The notes: a model not told the origin generated them from the sequence alone. A stretch of 44,742 nt of DNA from an uncultured Muribaculum sp. (GCA_910587665.1 CAJUMZ010000024.1:1-44742), one strand, 5' to 3'; shown: positions 33,409 through 42,375, numbered from the stretch's first letter. Program-made: numbers and translations.

Positions 33409-33428
33409 AGCATAGCGGGCTATGTGAC
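33409..33428. repeat. Internal 20-bp inverted repeat, left arm
   Basis: This 20-bp stretch contains CATAGC-GG-GCTATG, itself palindromic, and is perfectly inverted at 33576-33595 within the MITE-like element. The transcribed element could fold as a long cruciform or hairpin. Confidence 0.7.
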
Positions 33429-33575
33429 CGATGAGCGCAGGAATTTAGCAAAAGAAACATCAAGGCGACGGTAACTTAAAATCAGAACAATAAAACCAAT
33501 ACTGAGTATGACAACAATAAAACGGAAATTACCTTATTGTCCGAAACTTATGGGCGTCTTCCGCCCTTTGCCTCA

Positions 33576-33595
33576 GTCACATAGCCCGCTATGCT
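33576..33595. repeat. Internal 20-bp inverted repeat, right arm
   Basis: Exact reverse complement of 33409-33428. A further small hairpin, GGGCG..CGCCC, lies just before it near 33552-33566. Confidence 0.7.
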
Positions 33596-33759
33596 CCTTC
33601 GGTGCAGGGCTGAATCCGGACCATAATTTTCGGCTCTGCTTTAACATTTATTTTTAAACACCCTCTTATATTCATTGAACACTCAAAACAATATAATTGT
33701 TAAAAACATAACAACATTACAGCTTAAAAGAAATCCATATTTTCAATATACACAGATCA

Positions 33760-34899
33760 ATGGAAAGGAAATATCTGTCAGCCATATTATTAGGTTTGGT
33801 ACTCCCGATTCTGTCAACGGGATGCAAGAAGAGCGTGACCGAGCTTCCGGTGGTAACCGTAGAGCCTGCCGCACAGGATGATGTCGAGATCTACGGTGAA
33901 TATGTAGGAAGAGTGAGAGCACAGCAGTTTGTAGAGGTACGTGCCCGCGTGGAAGGCTATCTTGAAAAGATGCTTTTCGAGGAAGGCACTTATGTGAAAA
34001 AAAATCAGGTACTGTTCATCATAAATCAGGATCAGTATCGCGCAAAGGTGGATAAGGCAAGGGCACAGCTGAAAAAAGATGAGGCACAGGCACAGAAAGC
34101 CAAGCGCGACCTTGAGCGCATACGACCGCTGTACGAGCAGAATGCGGCGAGCCAGCTCGACCTTGACAATGCCGTGGCAGCCTATGAGACGGCAAACGCC
34201 TCCGTGGCGATGAGCCGAGCCGACCTTGCGCAAGCCGAGCTTGAGCTGGGATATACGACCGTACGCTCCCCCTTTGCCGGGCATATAAGCGAGCGCAACG
34301 TCGACCTTGGCACCCTCGTGGGACCCGGCGCAAAATCGCTTCTCGCCACAATAGTCAAGAGCGACACAGTGCTTATCGACTTCAGCATGACCGCACTCGA
34401 CTATCTTAAGAGCAAGGAGCGCAACGTGGATTTCAGCCGGAAAGACGAGAGCCGCTCATGGCAGCCCTACGTCACAATCACGCTTGCCGACAACACCGTG
34501 TACCTACATAAGGGTATGGTGGACTTTGCCGAGCCAACGGTCGACCCCAACACAGGTACTTTCTCCGTGCGCGCCGAGATGCCCAATCCTGAGCGCGCAA
34601 TACTCCCCGGTCAGTTCACCAAGGTAAAGGTGTTGCTTGACGTAAGGGAAAAGGCCACCGTAGTGCCCACCCGCGCCATCAGCATCGAAAAGGGTGGCGC
34701 CCACATATACGTGATGCGCGCCGACTCCACCGTGGAGAAGCGTTTTATCGAGGTGGGCCCGGAATTTCAAAACAACATGGTTGTGGAGCGAGGCCTTAAC
34801 CCGGGAGAGAATGTCGTAGTGGAAGGCTACCACAAGCTTACACCAGGCATGAAAGTGAGAGTGAGCGATAAACCCGTTGAAGAAAGCGACGAAGAATAA
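33760..34899 (+). CDS. RND efflux periplasmic adaptor (MexA/AcrA type)
   Basis: This 379-residue lipoprotein (LSTGC, C22) has the membrane-fusion layout: barrel-sandwich halves (VEIYGEYVGRVRAQQFVEVRARVEGYLEKMLFEEGTYVKKNQVLF), a helical hairpin (about 88-150, with ARAQLKKDEAQAQKAKRDLERIRPLY and ASQLDLDNAVAAYETANA), then GYTTVRSPFAGHISERNVDLGTLV and beta-barrel and membrane-proximal domains. It bridges the inner-membrane pump and the outer-membrane channel encoded directly downstream (3-nt gap). No regulator gene adjoins it; the MITE-like element lies 95 nt upstream. Confidence 0.95.
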   Translation: MERKYLSAILLGLVLPILSTGCKKSVTELPVVTVEPAAQDDVEIYGEYVGRVRAQQFVEVRARVEGYLEKMLFEEGTYVKKNQVLFIINQDQYRAKVDKARAQLKKDEAQAQKAKRDLERIRPLYEQNAASQLDLDNAVAAYETANASVAMSRADLAQAELELGYTTVRSPFAGHISERNVDLGTLVGPGAKSLLATIVKSDTVLIDFSMTALDYLKSKERNVDFSRKDESRSWQPYVTITLADNTVYLHKGMVDFAEPTVDPNTGTFSVRAEMPNPERAILPGQFTKVKVLLDVREKATVVPTRAISIEKGGAHIYVMRADSTVEKRFIEVGPEFQNNMVVERGLNPGENVVVEGYHKLTPGMKVRVSDKPVEESDEE

Positions 34900-34902
34900 G
34901 CG

Positions 34903-37900
34903 ATGAAAGTAAGTTTTTTCATAGACCGGCCGGTATTTTCGATGGTCGTGTCAATACTGATTGTAATCGTCGGCATAATCGGCTTGACGATGCTGCCTAT
35001 CGACCAGTATCCGCAGATCACCCCTCCGGTGGTAAAGATCAGCGCATCATATCCCGGTGCAAGCGCGCTCACGGTGTCGCAGGCTGTCGCCACACCTATA
35101 GAACAGGAATTGAACGGCACTCCCGGCATGCTGTATATGGAATCATCGAGTTCCAATTCAGGGTCGTTTCAGGCGACCGTGACCTTTGACATATCGGCAA
35201 ACGCCGACCTTGCCGCCGTAGAGATACAAAACCGCGTAAAGCTCGCTGAGTCGCGACTGCCCGCCGAGGTGGTGCAAAACGGCATATCGGTTGAAAAGCA
35301 GGCACCGAGCCAGCTGTTGACGATATGCGTGCAGTCGTCTGACCCTAAGTTTGACGAGATATATCTGAGTAACTTCGCCACGCTCAACGTGATCGACCTG
35401 CTGCGCCGCATACCCGGCGTAGGAAGGGTGTCGCAGATAGGCGGAAGATATTACGCCATGCAGATATGGGTACAACCCGACAAGCTCGCCAATCTGGGCA
35501 TCACCGTAGCCGACCTACAGAAAGCGTTGAAAGACCAGAACCGCGAGTCGGCGGCGGGTGTGCTCGGACAGCAGCCCACCAAGGGACTCGACGTGACTAT
35601 CCCCATCACCACCCAAGGCAGGCTGTCGACCGTAAACCAGTTTGAGGAGATTGTAGTAAGGGCAAATCCCGACGGATCTATCATACGCCTGCGCGACGTA
35701 GCGCGAATATCGCTCGAGGCGCAGAGCTACAACACAGAGAGCGGCATCAACGGCGAGAATGCAGCGGTGCTTGCCGTGTACATGTTGCCGGGTGCAAACG
35801 CCATGGATGTGGCCAACCGCGTGAAGGAGGCTATGAAAGAGATAAGCATGAGCTTCCCCGACGGACTCAGCTATGAGATACCGTTTGACATGACGACTTA
35901 TATCTCAGAATCGATCCACGAAGTGTACAAGACCTTGTTTGAAGCACTTATATTGGTAATTTTCGTGGTATACCTGTCGTTGCAGTCATGGCGCGCGACC
36001 CTCATCCCGCTCGTCGCCGTGCCTATCTCCCTCATCGGCACATTCGGATTCATGCTGATATTCGGATTCTCGCTCAACATGCTTACCCTGCTCGGACTCG
36101 TGCTGGCGATCGGTATTGTGGTCGACGATGCCATTGTCGTGGTGGAAAATGTCGAGCGCGTTATGGAGGAGGAACACCTCCCGCCCTACGAGGCGACAAA
36201 AAAAGCCATGCAGGGACTTACAAGCCCTATCATCGCCACGTCGCTTGTCCTTGCGGCGGTATTCGTGCCGGTCAGCTTCCTCGGTGGCATCACCGGACAG
36301 CTCTACCGCCAGTTTACCGTGACCATAGTGGTATCAGTGCTCCTTTCGGCAGTGGTGGCACTTACGCTCAGTCCGGTGATGTGCTCGCTCATACTGCGCC
36401 CGCAGAAAGAGGGAGAAAAGAAAAATATCGTTTTCCGCAAGATCAACGGATGGCTTGCCAAGGGCAATTCCAAATATGTAAAAATCATCGGTGACAGCCT
36501 GAAATACAAGAAGCGCATGATCGCCGGCTTCGGCATCATGATCGTGGCGATATTCATCATCAACAAATACATGCCGTCGAGCTTCCTGCCGGTCGAAGAC
36601 CAGGGATATTTCAAAGTGGAGCTGGAACTTCCCGAAGGTGCCACGCTTGAGCGTACGCGCCGCGTGACAGAGCGCGCCGTGGAGTATCTTATGGCAAATC
36701 CGGCGGTGGAATATGTCCAGAGCGTGGCGGGAAGCAGCTCGCAGGTTGGCAGCAGCCAGGCTCGAAGCGAGCTTACCGTAATCCTGAAGCCATGGGAGGA
36801 GCGCGACGACGAGACCATCGACGACATAATGGCGGTAGTCAGAAAAGACCTGTCGGAATACCCCGAATGCAAGGTGTATCTGTCCAAGCCGCCGGTCATA
36901 CCGGGACTTGGACAGTCGGGCGGCTTCGAGATGCAGCTTGAGGCGCGCGGCGACGCCACCTTGCAGGACCTTGAGGCGGCTACCGACACTGTGATGAAAT
37001 ACGCGGCTATGAACAAGAAGCTCGCCGGGCTGTCAACGTCGCTGCAAGCCGACATACCGCAGCTTTATTTCGACGTCGACCGCGACAAGGTGAAATTTGC
37101 CGGAGTCCCGCTTGCCGACGTATTCGCCACGATGAAGGCTTACACAGGCTCGGTATATGTCAACGACTTCAACATGTTCAACCGTGTCTACCGAGTATAT
37201 ATCCAGGCTGAGGCGCCATATCGCGAACACCGCGAAAACATCAACCTCTTCTTCGTGAGGGGCAACGGCGACGCCATGATACCGCTTACGTCGCTCGGCA
37301 ACTCGTCGTTTACCACCGGACCGGGCAATATCAAGCGTTTCAACATGTTTAACAGCGCTGTCATACGCGGTGAAGCAGCCAAGGGCTACAGCTCGGGCGA
37401 GGCGATGGAGATTGTCGAGCGGATTGCAGCGGAGAAGCTCCCCGACAACATCGGCGTGGAGTGGAGCGGACTGTCATTCCAGGAGAAGAAAGCCGGGGGT
37501 CAGACAGGGCTCGTGCTGACACTCGTGTTCCTGTTCGTATTCCTGTTTCTTGCCGCCCTTTACGAGAGCTGGACAGTACCTGCCGCAGTGTTGCTGTCGC
37601 TCCCCGTGGCTGCGTTCGGGGCCTATGTGGGCGAATGGGCGTGCGGACTTGAGAATGACGTCTATTTCCAGATAGGACTCGTGATGCTGATGGGTATGGC
37701 GGCTAAAAATGCCATCCTCATCGTGGAGTTTGCCAAGGAACAGACCGACCGCGGCACCGACGCCCTCCAGGCGGCACTGTACGCGGCGCGGCTGCGCTTC
37801 CGCCCGATCCTCATGACTTCGCTCGCGTTTATCCTCGGCATGCTGCCTATGGTGATCGCCTCGGGCCCCGGCTCGGCAAGCCGACGAGCCATAGGCACCG

Positions 37901-38070
37901 GTGTATTTTTCGGCATGATTGTCGCCGTAATTGTCGGCATAGTGCTCGTGCCGTTCTTCTTCGTGCTTATCTACCGTGTGATGAGCCGCCTGCGCGACAA
38001 GTATCCGTCGGTGCGCGTTCCGGAAAAAGCTAAAAAATTGACCAAAATTTTTCATAAGGGAAAAAGATGA
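34903..38070 (+). CDS. RND multidrug efflux pump, HAE-1 type (AcrB/MexB-like)
   Basis: This 1055-residue inner-membrane proton antiporter has a typical start (MKVSFFIDRPVFSMVVSILIVIVGIIGLTMLPIDQYPQI), 12 membrane helices and two large periplasmic loops. The helix 4 motif GIVVDDAIVVVENVERVMEE carries the proton-relay aspartates, and the second-half repeat (LVMLMGMAAKNAILIVEFAKEQTDRG) has the matching position. SSNSGSFQATVTFD and QVGSSQARSELTVILKPWEER lie in the porter domain. It exports drugs, bile salts or other amphiphiles. It overlaps the channel gene by 4 nt. Confidence 0.97.
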   Translation: MKVSFFIDRPVFSMVVSILIVIVGIIGLTMLPIDQYPQITPPVVKISASYPGASALTVSQAVATPIEQELNGTPGMLYMESSSSNSGSFQATVTFDISANADLAAVEIQNRVKLAESRLPAEVVQNGISVEKQAPSQLLTICVQSSDPKFDEIYLSNFATLNVIDLLRRIPGVGRVSQIGGRYYAMQIWVQPDKLANLGITVADLQKALKDQNRESAAGVLGQQPTKGLDVTIPITTQGRLSTVNQFEEIVVRANPDGSIIRLRDVARISLEAQSYNTESGINGENAAVLAVYMLPGANAMDVANRVKEAMKEISMSFPDGLSYEIPFDMTTYISESIHEVYKTLFEALILVIFVVYLSLQSWRATLIPLVAVPISLIGTFGFMLIFGFSLNMLTLLGLVLAIGIVVDDAIVVVENVERVMEEEHLPPYEATKKAMQGLTSPIIATSLVLAAVFVPVSFLGGITGQLYRQFTVTIVVSVLLSAVVALTLSPVMCSLILRPQKEGEKKNIVFRKINGWLAKGNSKYVKIIGDSLKYKKRMIAGFGIMIVAIFIINKYMPSSFLPVEDQGYFKVELELPEGATLERTRRVTERAVEYLMANPAVEYVQSVAGSSSQVGSSQARSELTVILKPWEERDDETIDDIMAVVRKDLSEYPECKVYLSKPPVIPGLGQSGGFEMQLEARGDATLQDLEAATDTVMKYAAMNKKLAGLSTSLQADIPQLYFDVDRDKVKFAGVPLADVFATMKAYTGSVYVNDFNMFNRVYRVYIQAEAPYREHRENINLFFVRGNGDAMIPLTSLGNSSFTTGPGNIKRFNMFNSAVIRGEAAKGYSSGEAMEIVERIAAEKLPDNIGVEWSGLSFQEKKAGGQTGLVLTLVFLFVFLFLAALYESWTVPAAVLLSLPVAAFGAYVGEWACGLENDVYFQIGLVMLMGMAAKNAILIVEFAKEQTDRGTDALQAALYAARLRFRPILMTSLAFILGMLPMVIASGPGSASRRAIGTGVFFGMIVAVIVGIVLVPFFFVLIYRVMSRLRDKYPSVRVPEKAKKLTKIFHKGKR

Positions 38071-39443
38071 AGACACGTCTGATAATATCCGCACTGCTCC
38101 TTGCCTTCTCATTGTGGGGATGCAAACTCGGACAGAAATATGTGAAGCCGCAGATGGCTATCCCCCCTACACTCGAAAACGGGCATGAGCGTGACACATT
38201 CTCTATAGCCGACCTCGCGTGGTGGGAGATTTATAACGACTCTATCCTGTTCAGGCTCATCAATCACACGCTTGAGCATAACAAGGATCTCAGGATAGCC
38301 GACGCGCGGATAAAGGAACTCGCGGCAAGAAAGCGCGTCGAGCTTGCCGGACTGTTCCCGACGGTCAACGGGCAGGCATATGTCCAGAAAGAGGGACTGA
38401 ACTATGGCGGCGACAATTTCAAGAATGACCCGGAGGAGGGGCTGAAAGCATCGCTGTCATGGGAACTCGACCTGTGGGGCAACCTGCGGTGGACCAACGA
38501 CCGCGGCAAGGCTTTGCTGATGGAAAGCGTGGAAAACCGCCGCGGGCTCACCATTTCGATAATCGCGCAGGTCGCGCAGGCTTATTTCGAGCTCGTCGCC
38601 CTTGACAATGAGCTGAGCATCGTGACCCGAACACTTGCCGCGCGTAAAGAGAGCGTCAGGCTTGCAAAGATACGTTTTGAAGGCGGACTTACATCAGAGA
38701 CCGCCTATCAGCAGGCTAAGATGGAGCTTGCCCGAACAGCCACCCACATCCCTATAATTGAGCGCGACATTGCCTTGAAAGAGAATGAAATTTCGTTCCT
38801 CGCCGGAAGTTTCCCGTCGGCGGTGGAGCGCAGCCGGCAGCCCGGTCACATAAATCTGCCTGAAGACCTGCCCGTCGGGCTTCCGTCGACTCTTCTTGAA
38901 CGTCGCCCCGACCTCCGCGCAGCCGAGCAAAGGCTGATTGCGGCCAATGCCGCCGTCGGCGTCGCCTACACCAACAGGTTTCCGCGCCTGACCCTCACGG
39001 CGACAGGCGGACTTGAAAGCGATGAGTTTTCCGATTTCTTCAAGTCGCCGATGCACTTTCTCAGTGCGTCATTGCTCGGTCCGATATTTGACTTCGGGCG
39101 ACGTCAGGGAGCCTACCGCGCCCAGCAGGCTGTCTACGAGCAGGAGTGCTACAATTATGAAAAGACTGTGTTGGGCGCGTTCATGGAAGTGCGCAACGCC
39201 ATCGTCGACTACAACAAGATTCAGGAAATATACGAGTCGATGGCCGAGCTCGAACAGGCGTCAAAGACCACCATGGAGCTTGCCCAGCTGCAATATATCA
39301 ACGGCGTGATAGGCTACATCGACGTGCTTGACGCGCAGCGTAGCTACTTTGACGCGCAGATCAACCTTAGCAACGCTATACGCAACAAGGAGCTTGTCAT
39401 CGTCAGGCTTTACAAGGCACTTGGCGGCGGATGGCAACAGTGA
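38067..39443 (+). CDS. Outer-membrane efflux channel lipoprotein (TolC/OprM, NodT type)
   Basis: This 458-residue lipoprotein (LWGC, C19) starts with the family pattern GQKYVKPQMAIPPTLENG and contains two outer-membrane-factor repeats: LAWWEIYNDSILFRLINHTLEHNKDLRIADARI, then LPVGLPSTLLERRPDLRAAEQRLIAANAAVGVAYTNRFPRLTLTATGG, the classic NodT signature. The end has YINGVIGYIDVLDAQRSYFDAQINL. It forms the trimeric exit duct of the tripartite pump and ends 2 nt before the stop of the convergent U32 gene, with no terminator between them. Confidence 0.95.
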   Translation: MKTRLIISALLLAFSLWGCKLGQKYVKPQMAIPPTLENGHERDTFSIADLAWWEIYNDSILFRLINHTLEHNKDLRIADARIKELAARKRVELAGLFPTVNGQAYVQKEGLNYGGDNFKNDPEEGLKASLSWELDLWGNLRWTNDRGKALLMESVENRRGLTISIIAQVAQAYFELVALDNELSIVTRTLAARKESVRLAKIRFEGGLTSETAYQQAKMELARTATHIPIIERDIALKENEISFLAGSFPSAVERSRQPGHINLPEDLPVGLPSTLLERRPDLRAAEQRLIAANAAVGVAYTNRFPRLTLTATGGLESDEFSDFFKSPMHFLSASLLGPIFDFGRRQGAYRAQQAVYEQECYNYEKTVLGAFMEVRNAIVDYNKIQEIYESMAELEQASKTTMELAQLQYINGVIGYIDVLDAQRSYFDAQINLSNAIRNKELVIVRLYKALGGGWQQ

Positions 39444-39445
39444 CA

Positions 39446-41281
39446 TCAGCCCTTTGCCATGACAAACATGCGGCACTCGGAGCAGTCAAAATCGAGCTGG
39501 AGCGTGATGTCGCCCGACCGTAGCGAGAGAGGCGGCACAAGCTTCGACGCCCCGCCTTTCTTCATACATGCACCAAGCTCCCTGCGAAGGCAGTAGCGCG
39601 TCGTCATCACCCGTAGCTCCTTCCCCTTGGCGGGGACGGCGACCTCGATTGCCCGCGAAATGCTCTCCACTCCGTGCTCGCGATAAAACCGTGCCGCCGC
39701 CTCATTTGCCACATTATGATGATAGTCCAGCCGGCGGTCGGGGAATTCTGCTGATCGATCCTCTTCACGGCGCATCTCGCGGCGATACCTCATGCGGTTT
39801 GCCCGGTCAAGTAGCTCGATCGCATCGCGGCGCAGCGCGGCAAGCGTTGCCGCCGGGAAAAACCGATTGCCGGTGCGGTCATCGAGCGACGACAGCGTGT
39901 AGCCGGTGCCTCCGAGTTTTCCGAGTGTCTTCCGTCGCTGTTCCGCCTGTTCAGTCTTCGCCTGCTGCGGCTCTCCGGCGTCGGCAGTCGCGGTCACGGC
40001 ATTTCCGCGCTCGTCGGCAAGGTCGATCACAAGTTGCGACCCGGCTATGCGCAGGGTCATCTCCACGGCTATGGTGCGTATTGCCGTCTCTCGCCGCAGC
40101 AGGTCGTCAAACGCCTTGTCACTGTTGCGGTAAATGCGTGTACCCGGCTTGATATCGACCTTTGTCGCAGGGAAAAGCCGTGAGCCTTCGACCCTGTTCA
40201 GGCGAAATCCGACAAACTCCTTGGCGTCGTTGAAAAATCCGAGTCCGTCGCCATTGGCAAGCGGAGCGTCAAGACACGCCTCTATTGCCGCGCCCGACTT
40301 TCCAGTCACCGTGCCTACAGGCTCTCCCTGTGACTTGGGCGTATAGATAGAGCCTATCGCCCGCTCCGGACCGTTGAGAAAATATGTAGTGAAACCGCGG
40401 TTGAAACTCTTTTGCAGCGACGGGGAGAAAGTGACATCGCTCTTCCCGCATGACTCCCGGCAGTAACGGTCAGGATAACGCTCCGTTATCTCCCTGAGTT
40501 TGCGGTCGTAATAGCTTACCACGTTTTTCACATATCCCGCATCCTTCAGTCTCCCCTCTATCTTGAATGAGGACACCCCGGCTTCGAGCATGGAAAGAAG
40601 ATCTTCCGAACGGTTCATGTCACGCAGCGACAGCAGGTGACGCCCCCGCATCACGCACTCCCCCCTCCCGTCATAGAGGTCATAGGGAAGACGGCATATC
40701 TGGGCACACTCCCCGCGGTTGGCGCTACGCCCCTTCAGCACCCGGCTCGCATGACAGTCACCGCTGTAGCTCACGCAGAGCGCGCCGTGGACAAACGACT
40801 CAAGCGGCACATCGACCGCATCGTGCATCTCCCGTATCTCGTCGAGCGTAAGTTCGCGCGGAAGCACTATCTGGGAGAAGCCTACATCCTGAAGGAAACG
40901 TGCCCGCGCAGGTGTACGGGTGTCACATTGCGTACTCGCGTGCAGGGCGATGGGAGGAATATCCATGCGCAACACCGCCATGTCCTGCACTATCAGCGCG
41001 TCGACACCCACATTGTAGAGCCGCCTGATAAGACGCTCCACCTCTCCCAGTTCACGATCATAGACAATCGTATTGACTGTGACATAGACCCGGGCGAGAT
41101 AGCGGTGGGCCAGCTCAGTGAGCCGCCCTATATCCTCGACCCTGTTGCCGGCTGCCACACGCGCGCCGAAGCCTTCAGCACCGATATAGACCGCATCGGC
41201 ACCATGCTTTATCGCCTCGATACCGATCTCGGCATTACGCGCCGGGGCAAGCAATTCTATTTTTCGCGGGGATTTCTCCAT
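39446..41281 (-). CDS. U32-family peptidase-like protein (RlhA/YdcP-like)
   Basis: This 611-residue cytoplasmic protein has the U32 domain (about 8-250): IELLAPARNAEIGIEAIKHGADAVYIGAE, HASTQCDTRTPARARFL, then ESFVHGALCVSYSGDCHASR and the Cys cluster C169, C176, C192, C196 (ECAQICRLPYDLYD), consistent with an iron-sulfur cluster. A collagenase-like DUF3656 region follows (about 330-480), and the C-terminus has more cysteines (DCSECRMF). E. coli RlhA uses this architecture for hydroxylation of 23S rRNA, the best-supported analogy. It is preceded by a full promoter and a leader with a terminator-like hairpin. Confidence 0.9.
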   Translation of the reverse strand: MEKSPRKIELLAPARNAEIGIEAIKHGADAVYIGAEGFGARVAAGNRVEDIGRLTELAHRYLARVYVTVNTIVYDRELGEVERLIRRLYNVGVDALIVQDMAVLRMDIPPIALHASTQCDTRTPARARFLQDVGFSQIVLPRELTLDEIREMHDAVDVPLESFVHGALCVSYSGDCHASRVLKGRSANRGECAQICRLPYDLYDGRGECVMRGRHLLSLRDMNRSEDLLSMLEAGVSSFKIEGRLKDAGYVKNVVSYYDRKLREITERYPDRYCRESCGKSDVTFSPSLQKSFNRGFTTYFLNGPERAIGSIYTPKSQGEPVGTVTGKSGAAIEACLDAPLANGDGLGFFNDAKEFVGFRLNRVEGSRLFPATKVDIKPGTRIYRNSDKAFDDLLRRETAIRTIAVEMTLRIAGSQLVIDLADERGNAVTATADAGEPQQAKTEQAEQRRKTLGKLGGTGYTLSSLDDRTGNRFFPAATLAALRRDAIELLDRANRMRYRREMRREEDRSAEFPDRRLDYHHNVANEAAARFYREHGVESISRAIEVAVPAKGKELRVMTTRYCLRRELGACMKKGGASKLVPPLSLRSGDITLQLDFDCSECRMFVMAKG

Positions 41282-41322
41282 ATATCAAAATTTACAGTGA
41301 CATGATAATAACGGCATGGGCA

Positions 41323-41355
41323 TAAAAAAAATTACTCGTCGTCGCGACGAATAAT
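41323..41355 (-). terminator. Terminator-like hairpin in the leader of the U32 gene
   Basis: The bases at 41331-41355 fold as ATTA.TCGTCG / CGACGA.TAAT around TCG, with a 12-bp palindrome at its centre (41339-41350), followed on the minus strand by eight T residues (41323-41330). It lies between the promoter and the start codon, so it could attenuate transcription of the U32 gene or end a short leader RNA. Confidence 0.7.
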
Positions 41356-41359
41356 CTTT

Positions 41360-41380
41360 TTACCTTAAATCTAATACCAT
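41360..41380 (-). CDS. Putative six-residue leader peptide (MVLDLR)
   Basis: On the minus strand an ATG at 41378-41380 opens MVLDLR, ending with TAA at 41360-41362, just after the predicted transcription start and directly before the hairpin. The promoter-uORF-hairpin-T-run arrangement resembles an attenuation leader. No codon-specific attenuation logic is obvious, so translation is unproven. Confidence 0.35.
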   Translation of the reverse strand: MVLDLR

Positions 41381-41392
41381 GAAAAACTGATG

Positions 41393-41422
41393 CAAAGTTA
41401 CCCGTTAAATTTTATTCACCAA
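41393..41422 (-). promoter_or_regulatory. Full promoter of the U32 gene / leader RNA
   Basis: On the minus strand, TTG (41420-41422), a 19-nt spacer and TAACTTTG (41393-41400) form a full Bacteroidota promoter. Transcription should begin near 41386, giving a leader of about 105 nt. Confidence 0.75.
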
Positions 41423-41473
41423 AAATAATTACCTAAAAATTTCCGTAATTAACATTTATTATCCAAAAATCCG

Positions 41474-41506
41474 CCCATTAGCCCCATTAGTCCCATTAGA
41501 CTCATT
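41474..41506 (+). repeat. Tandem 9-bp repeat, CCCATTAG units (intergenic)
   Basis: CCCATTAG occurs at 41474, 41483 and 41492, each 9 nt apart, then decays into CTCATT. Near-identical units recur inside the next gene at 41892-41925. Confidence 0.7.
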
Positions 41507-41534
41507 CCCCGGCTAAATTTTTCCCATTTGTACA

Positions 41535-41564
41535 TTGCCGCCCCTCCTCCGTGCATTATCTTTG
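41535..41564 (+). promoter_or_regulatory. Full promoter of the unknown gene at 41584
   Basis: TTG at 41535-41537, 19-nt spacer, TATCTTTG at 41557-41564. The start codon at 41584 lies about 20 nt downstream. An earlier in-frame GTG at 41551 falls between the promoter elements and is excluded as start. Confidence 0.75.
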
Positions 41565-41583
41565 GCAAAAAATACTCACGCCA

Positions 41584-42375
41584 ATGAAAACACACACTCG
41601 CCTGCCCCGTTTCGACCGCCAATGGGAAGCCACAATCGCCATCTACGAGAACGAGACCGACCGACGCCTGCTCACCTCAGCCATAAAAGACTACCAACTT
41701 AATGGTACAGAGCCGCAGCTCCCTCCCGCTCTGATGGTCGCCTTCGAGTTTCTCCGACCCACCATCGACCGCCGTGCCCGCAACCGCGCCCGTCGCCTCG
41801 CCCGCCTCGCCTCCGCCCAATCAACACCCGCCCCAAAAACCCCAACAATATCCGTAGGGGCGACCGGAAGGTCGACCGCATCCCTATCCATCCCATTAGA
41901 CCCATCAGCCCCATTGTCCCCATCCACCCCGCCATCCTCCATCCCCGACGAATCCGACATGGCTAAACGCTTCAGCTTCTGGAACGAATTTGCCCGCGCT
42001 CACCCCAACCCACTCTATCAAAAAGAAATCGACGCCGACCGACCTGACTTCGAGACCGACCTCTGGGAACATGAGGACACCGACTCTGTCCCCGACCGAC
42101 CCGACGGTTCGCCAATGCCCCACGACGAGCTTGTAGCCCACTATTGCAGGATAATCCGCAACGACCGCCGCTTGCTCACCCGCATCTCCGACGAGATCGT
42201 GCGACTTGCGGGAGTCCTCTACCGCACCACCGACCTGCGCGACTTCATCGACCGATTCAGCGAACACGCCAAGACCCATCCGATAATCAACCTCAACCGC
42301 GCAAACTGCCGACGCGCCTTCATCCGCTACATGCTAAGCCAGGCCACCCGTTACCGCGCCGCCATCCGGCGCTAA
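41584..42375 (+). CDS. Hypothetical protein with repeat-encoded linker
   Basis: This 263-residue protein has a basic N-terminal helical domain (1-75: MKTHTRLPRFDRQWEATIAIYENETDRRLLTSAIKDYQ..., RPTIDRRARNRARRLARLA), faintly like the DUF6291-type replication-associated domain of mobile elements. A Pro/Ser/Thr linker (about 80-125) follows, encoded partly by a small palindrome (41854-41876) and 9-bp repeats (41892-41925). The acidic/helical C-terminal domain (about 128-263) is WNEFARAHPNPLYQ..., DLREFI-like DLRDFIDRF. No signal peptide. Function unknown; the family hint is weak. Confidence 0.65.
   Translation: MKTHTRLPRFDRQWEATIAIYENETDRRLLTSAIKDYQLNGTEPQLPPALMVAFEFLRPTIDRRARNRARRLARLASAQSTPAPKTPTISVGATGRSTASLSIPLDPSAPLSPSTPPSSIPDESDMAKRFSFWNEFARAHPNPLYQKEIDADRPDFETDLWEHEDTDSVPDRPDGSPMPHDELVAHYCRIIRNDRRLLTRISDEIVRLAGVLYRTTDLRDFIDRFSEHAKTHPIINLNRANCRRAFIRYMLSQATRYRAAIRR
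41854..41876 (+). repeat. Small palindromic repeat embedded in coding sequence
   Basis: GTAGGGGCGACC-GGAA-GGTCG holds the stem CGACC/GGTCG (41861-41865, 41870-41874). It resembles dispersed intergenic palindromes but is translated here as part of the linker (VGATGRST). Confidence 0.4.
41892..41925 (+). repeat. In-frame 9-bp tandem repeats in the linker
   Basis: CCCATTAG, CCCATCAG and CCCATTGT start at 41892, 41901 and 41910 with a 9-nt period, giving three-residue units (LDP, SAP, LSP, STP). They match the intergenic array at 41474-41506. Confidence 0.6.

Larger units (their letters stand above)
33338..33665. mobile_element. MITE-like element with 26-bp terminal inverted repeats
   Basis: The left end (33338-33363, starting GAGGGTGTTTAA) and right end (33640-33665, ending TTAAACACCCTC) are inverted copies over 26 bp with one mismatch. 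Each end is flanked by TTA, a possible target-site duplication. The 328-bp interior has no credible ORF and holds a second inverted pair (33409-33428 / 33576-33595). The structure fits a non-autonomous miniature transposon; no transposase is in the window. Confidence 0.65.
33089..33759. other. Non-coding region holding the inverted-repeat element
   Basis: This 671-nt region separates the minus-strand winged-helix gene from the plus-strand RND operon. Its first part is AT-rich with the winged-helix promoter; 33338-33665 is the MITE-like element. The last 95 nt before the adaptor gene are AT-rich and show no clear promoter match. Confidence 0.5.
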
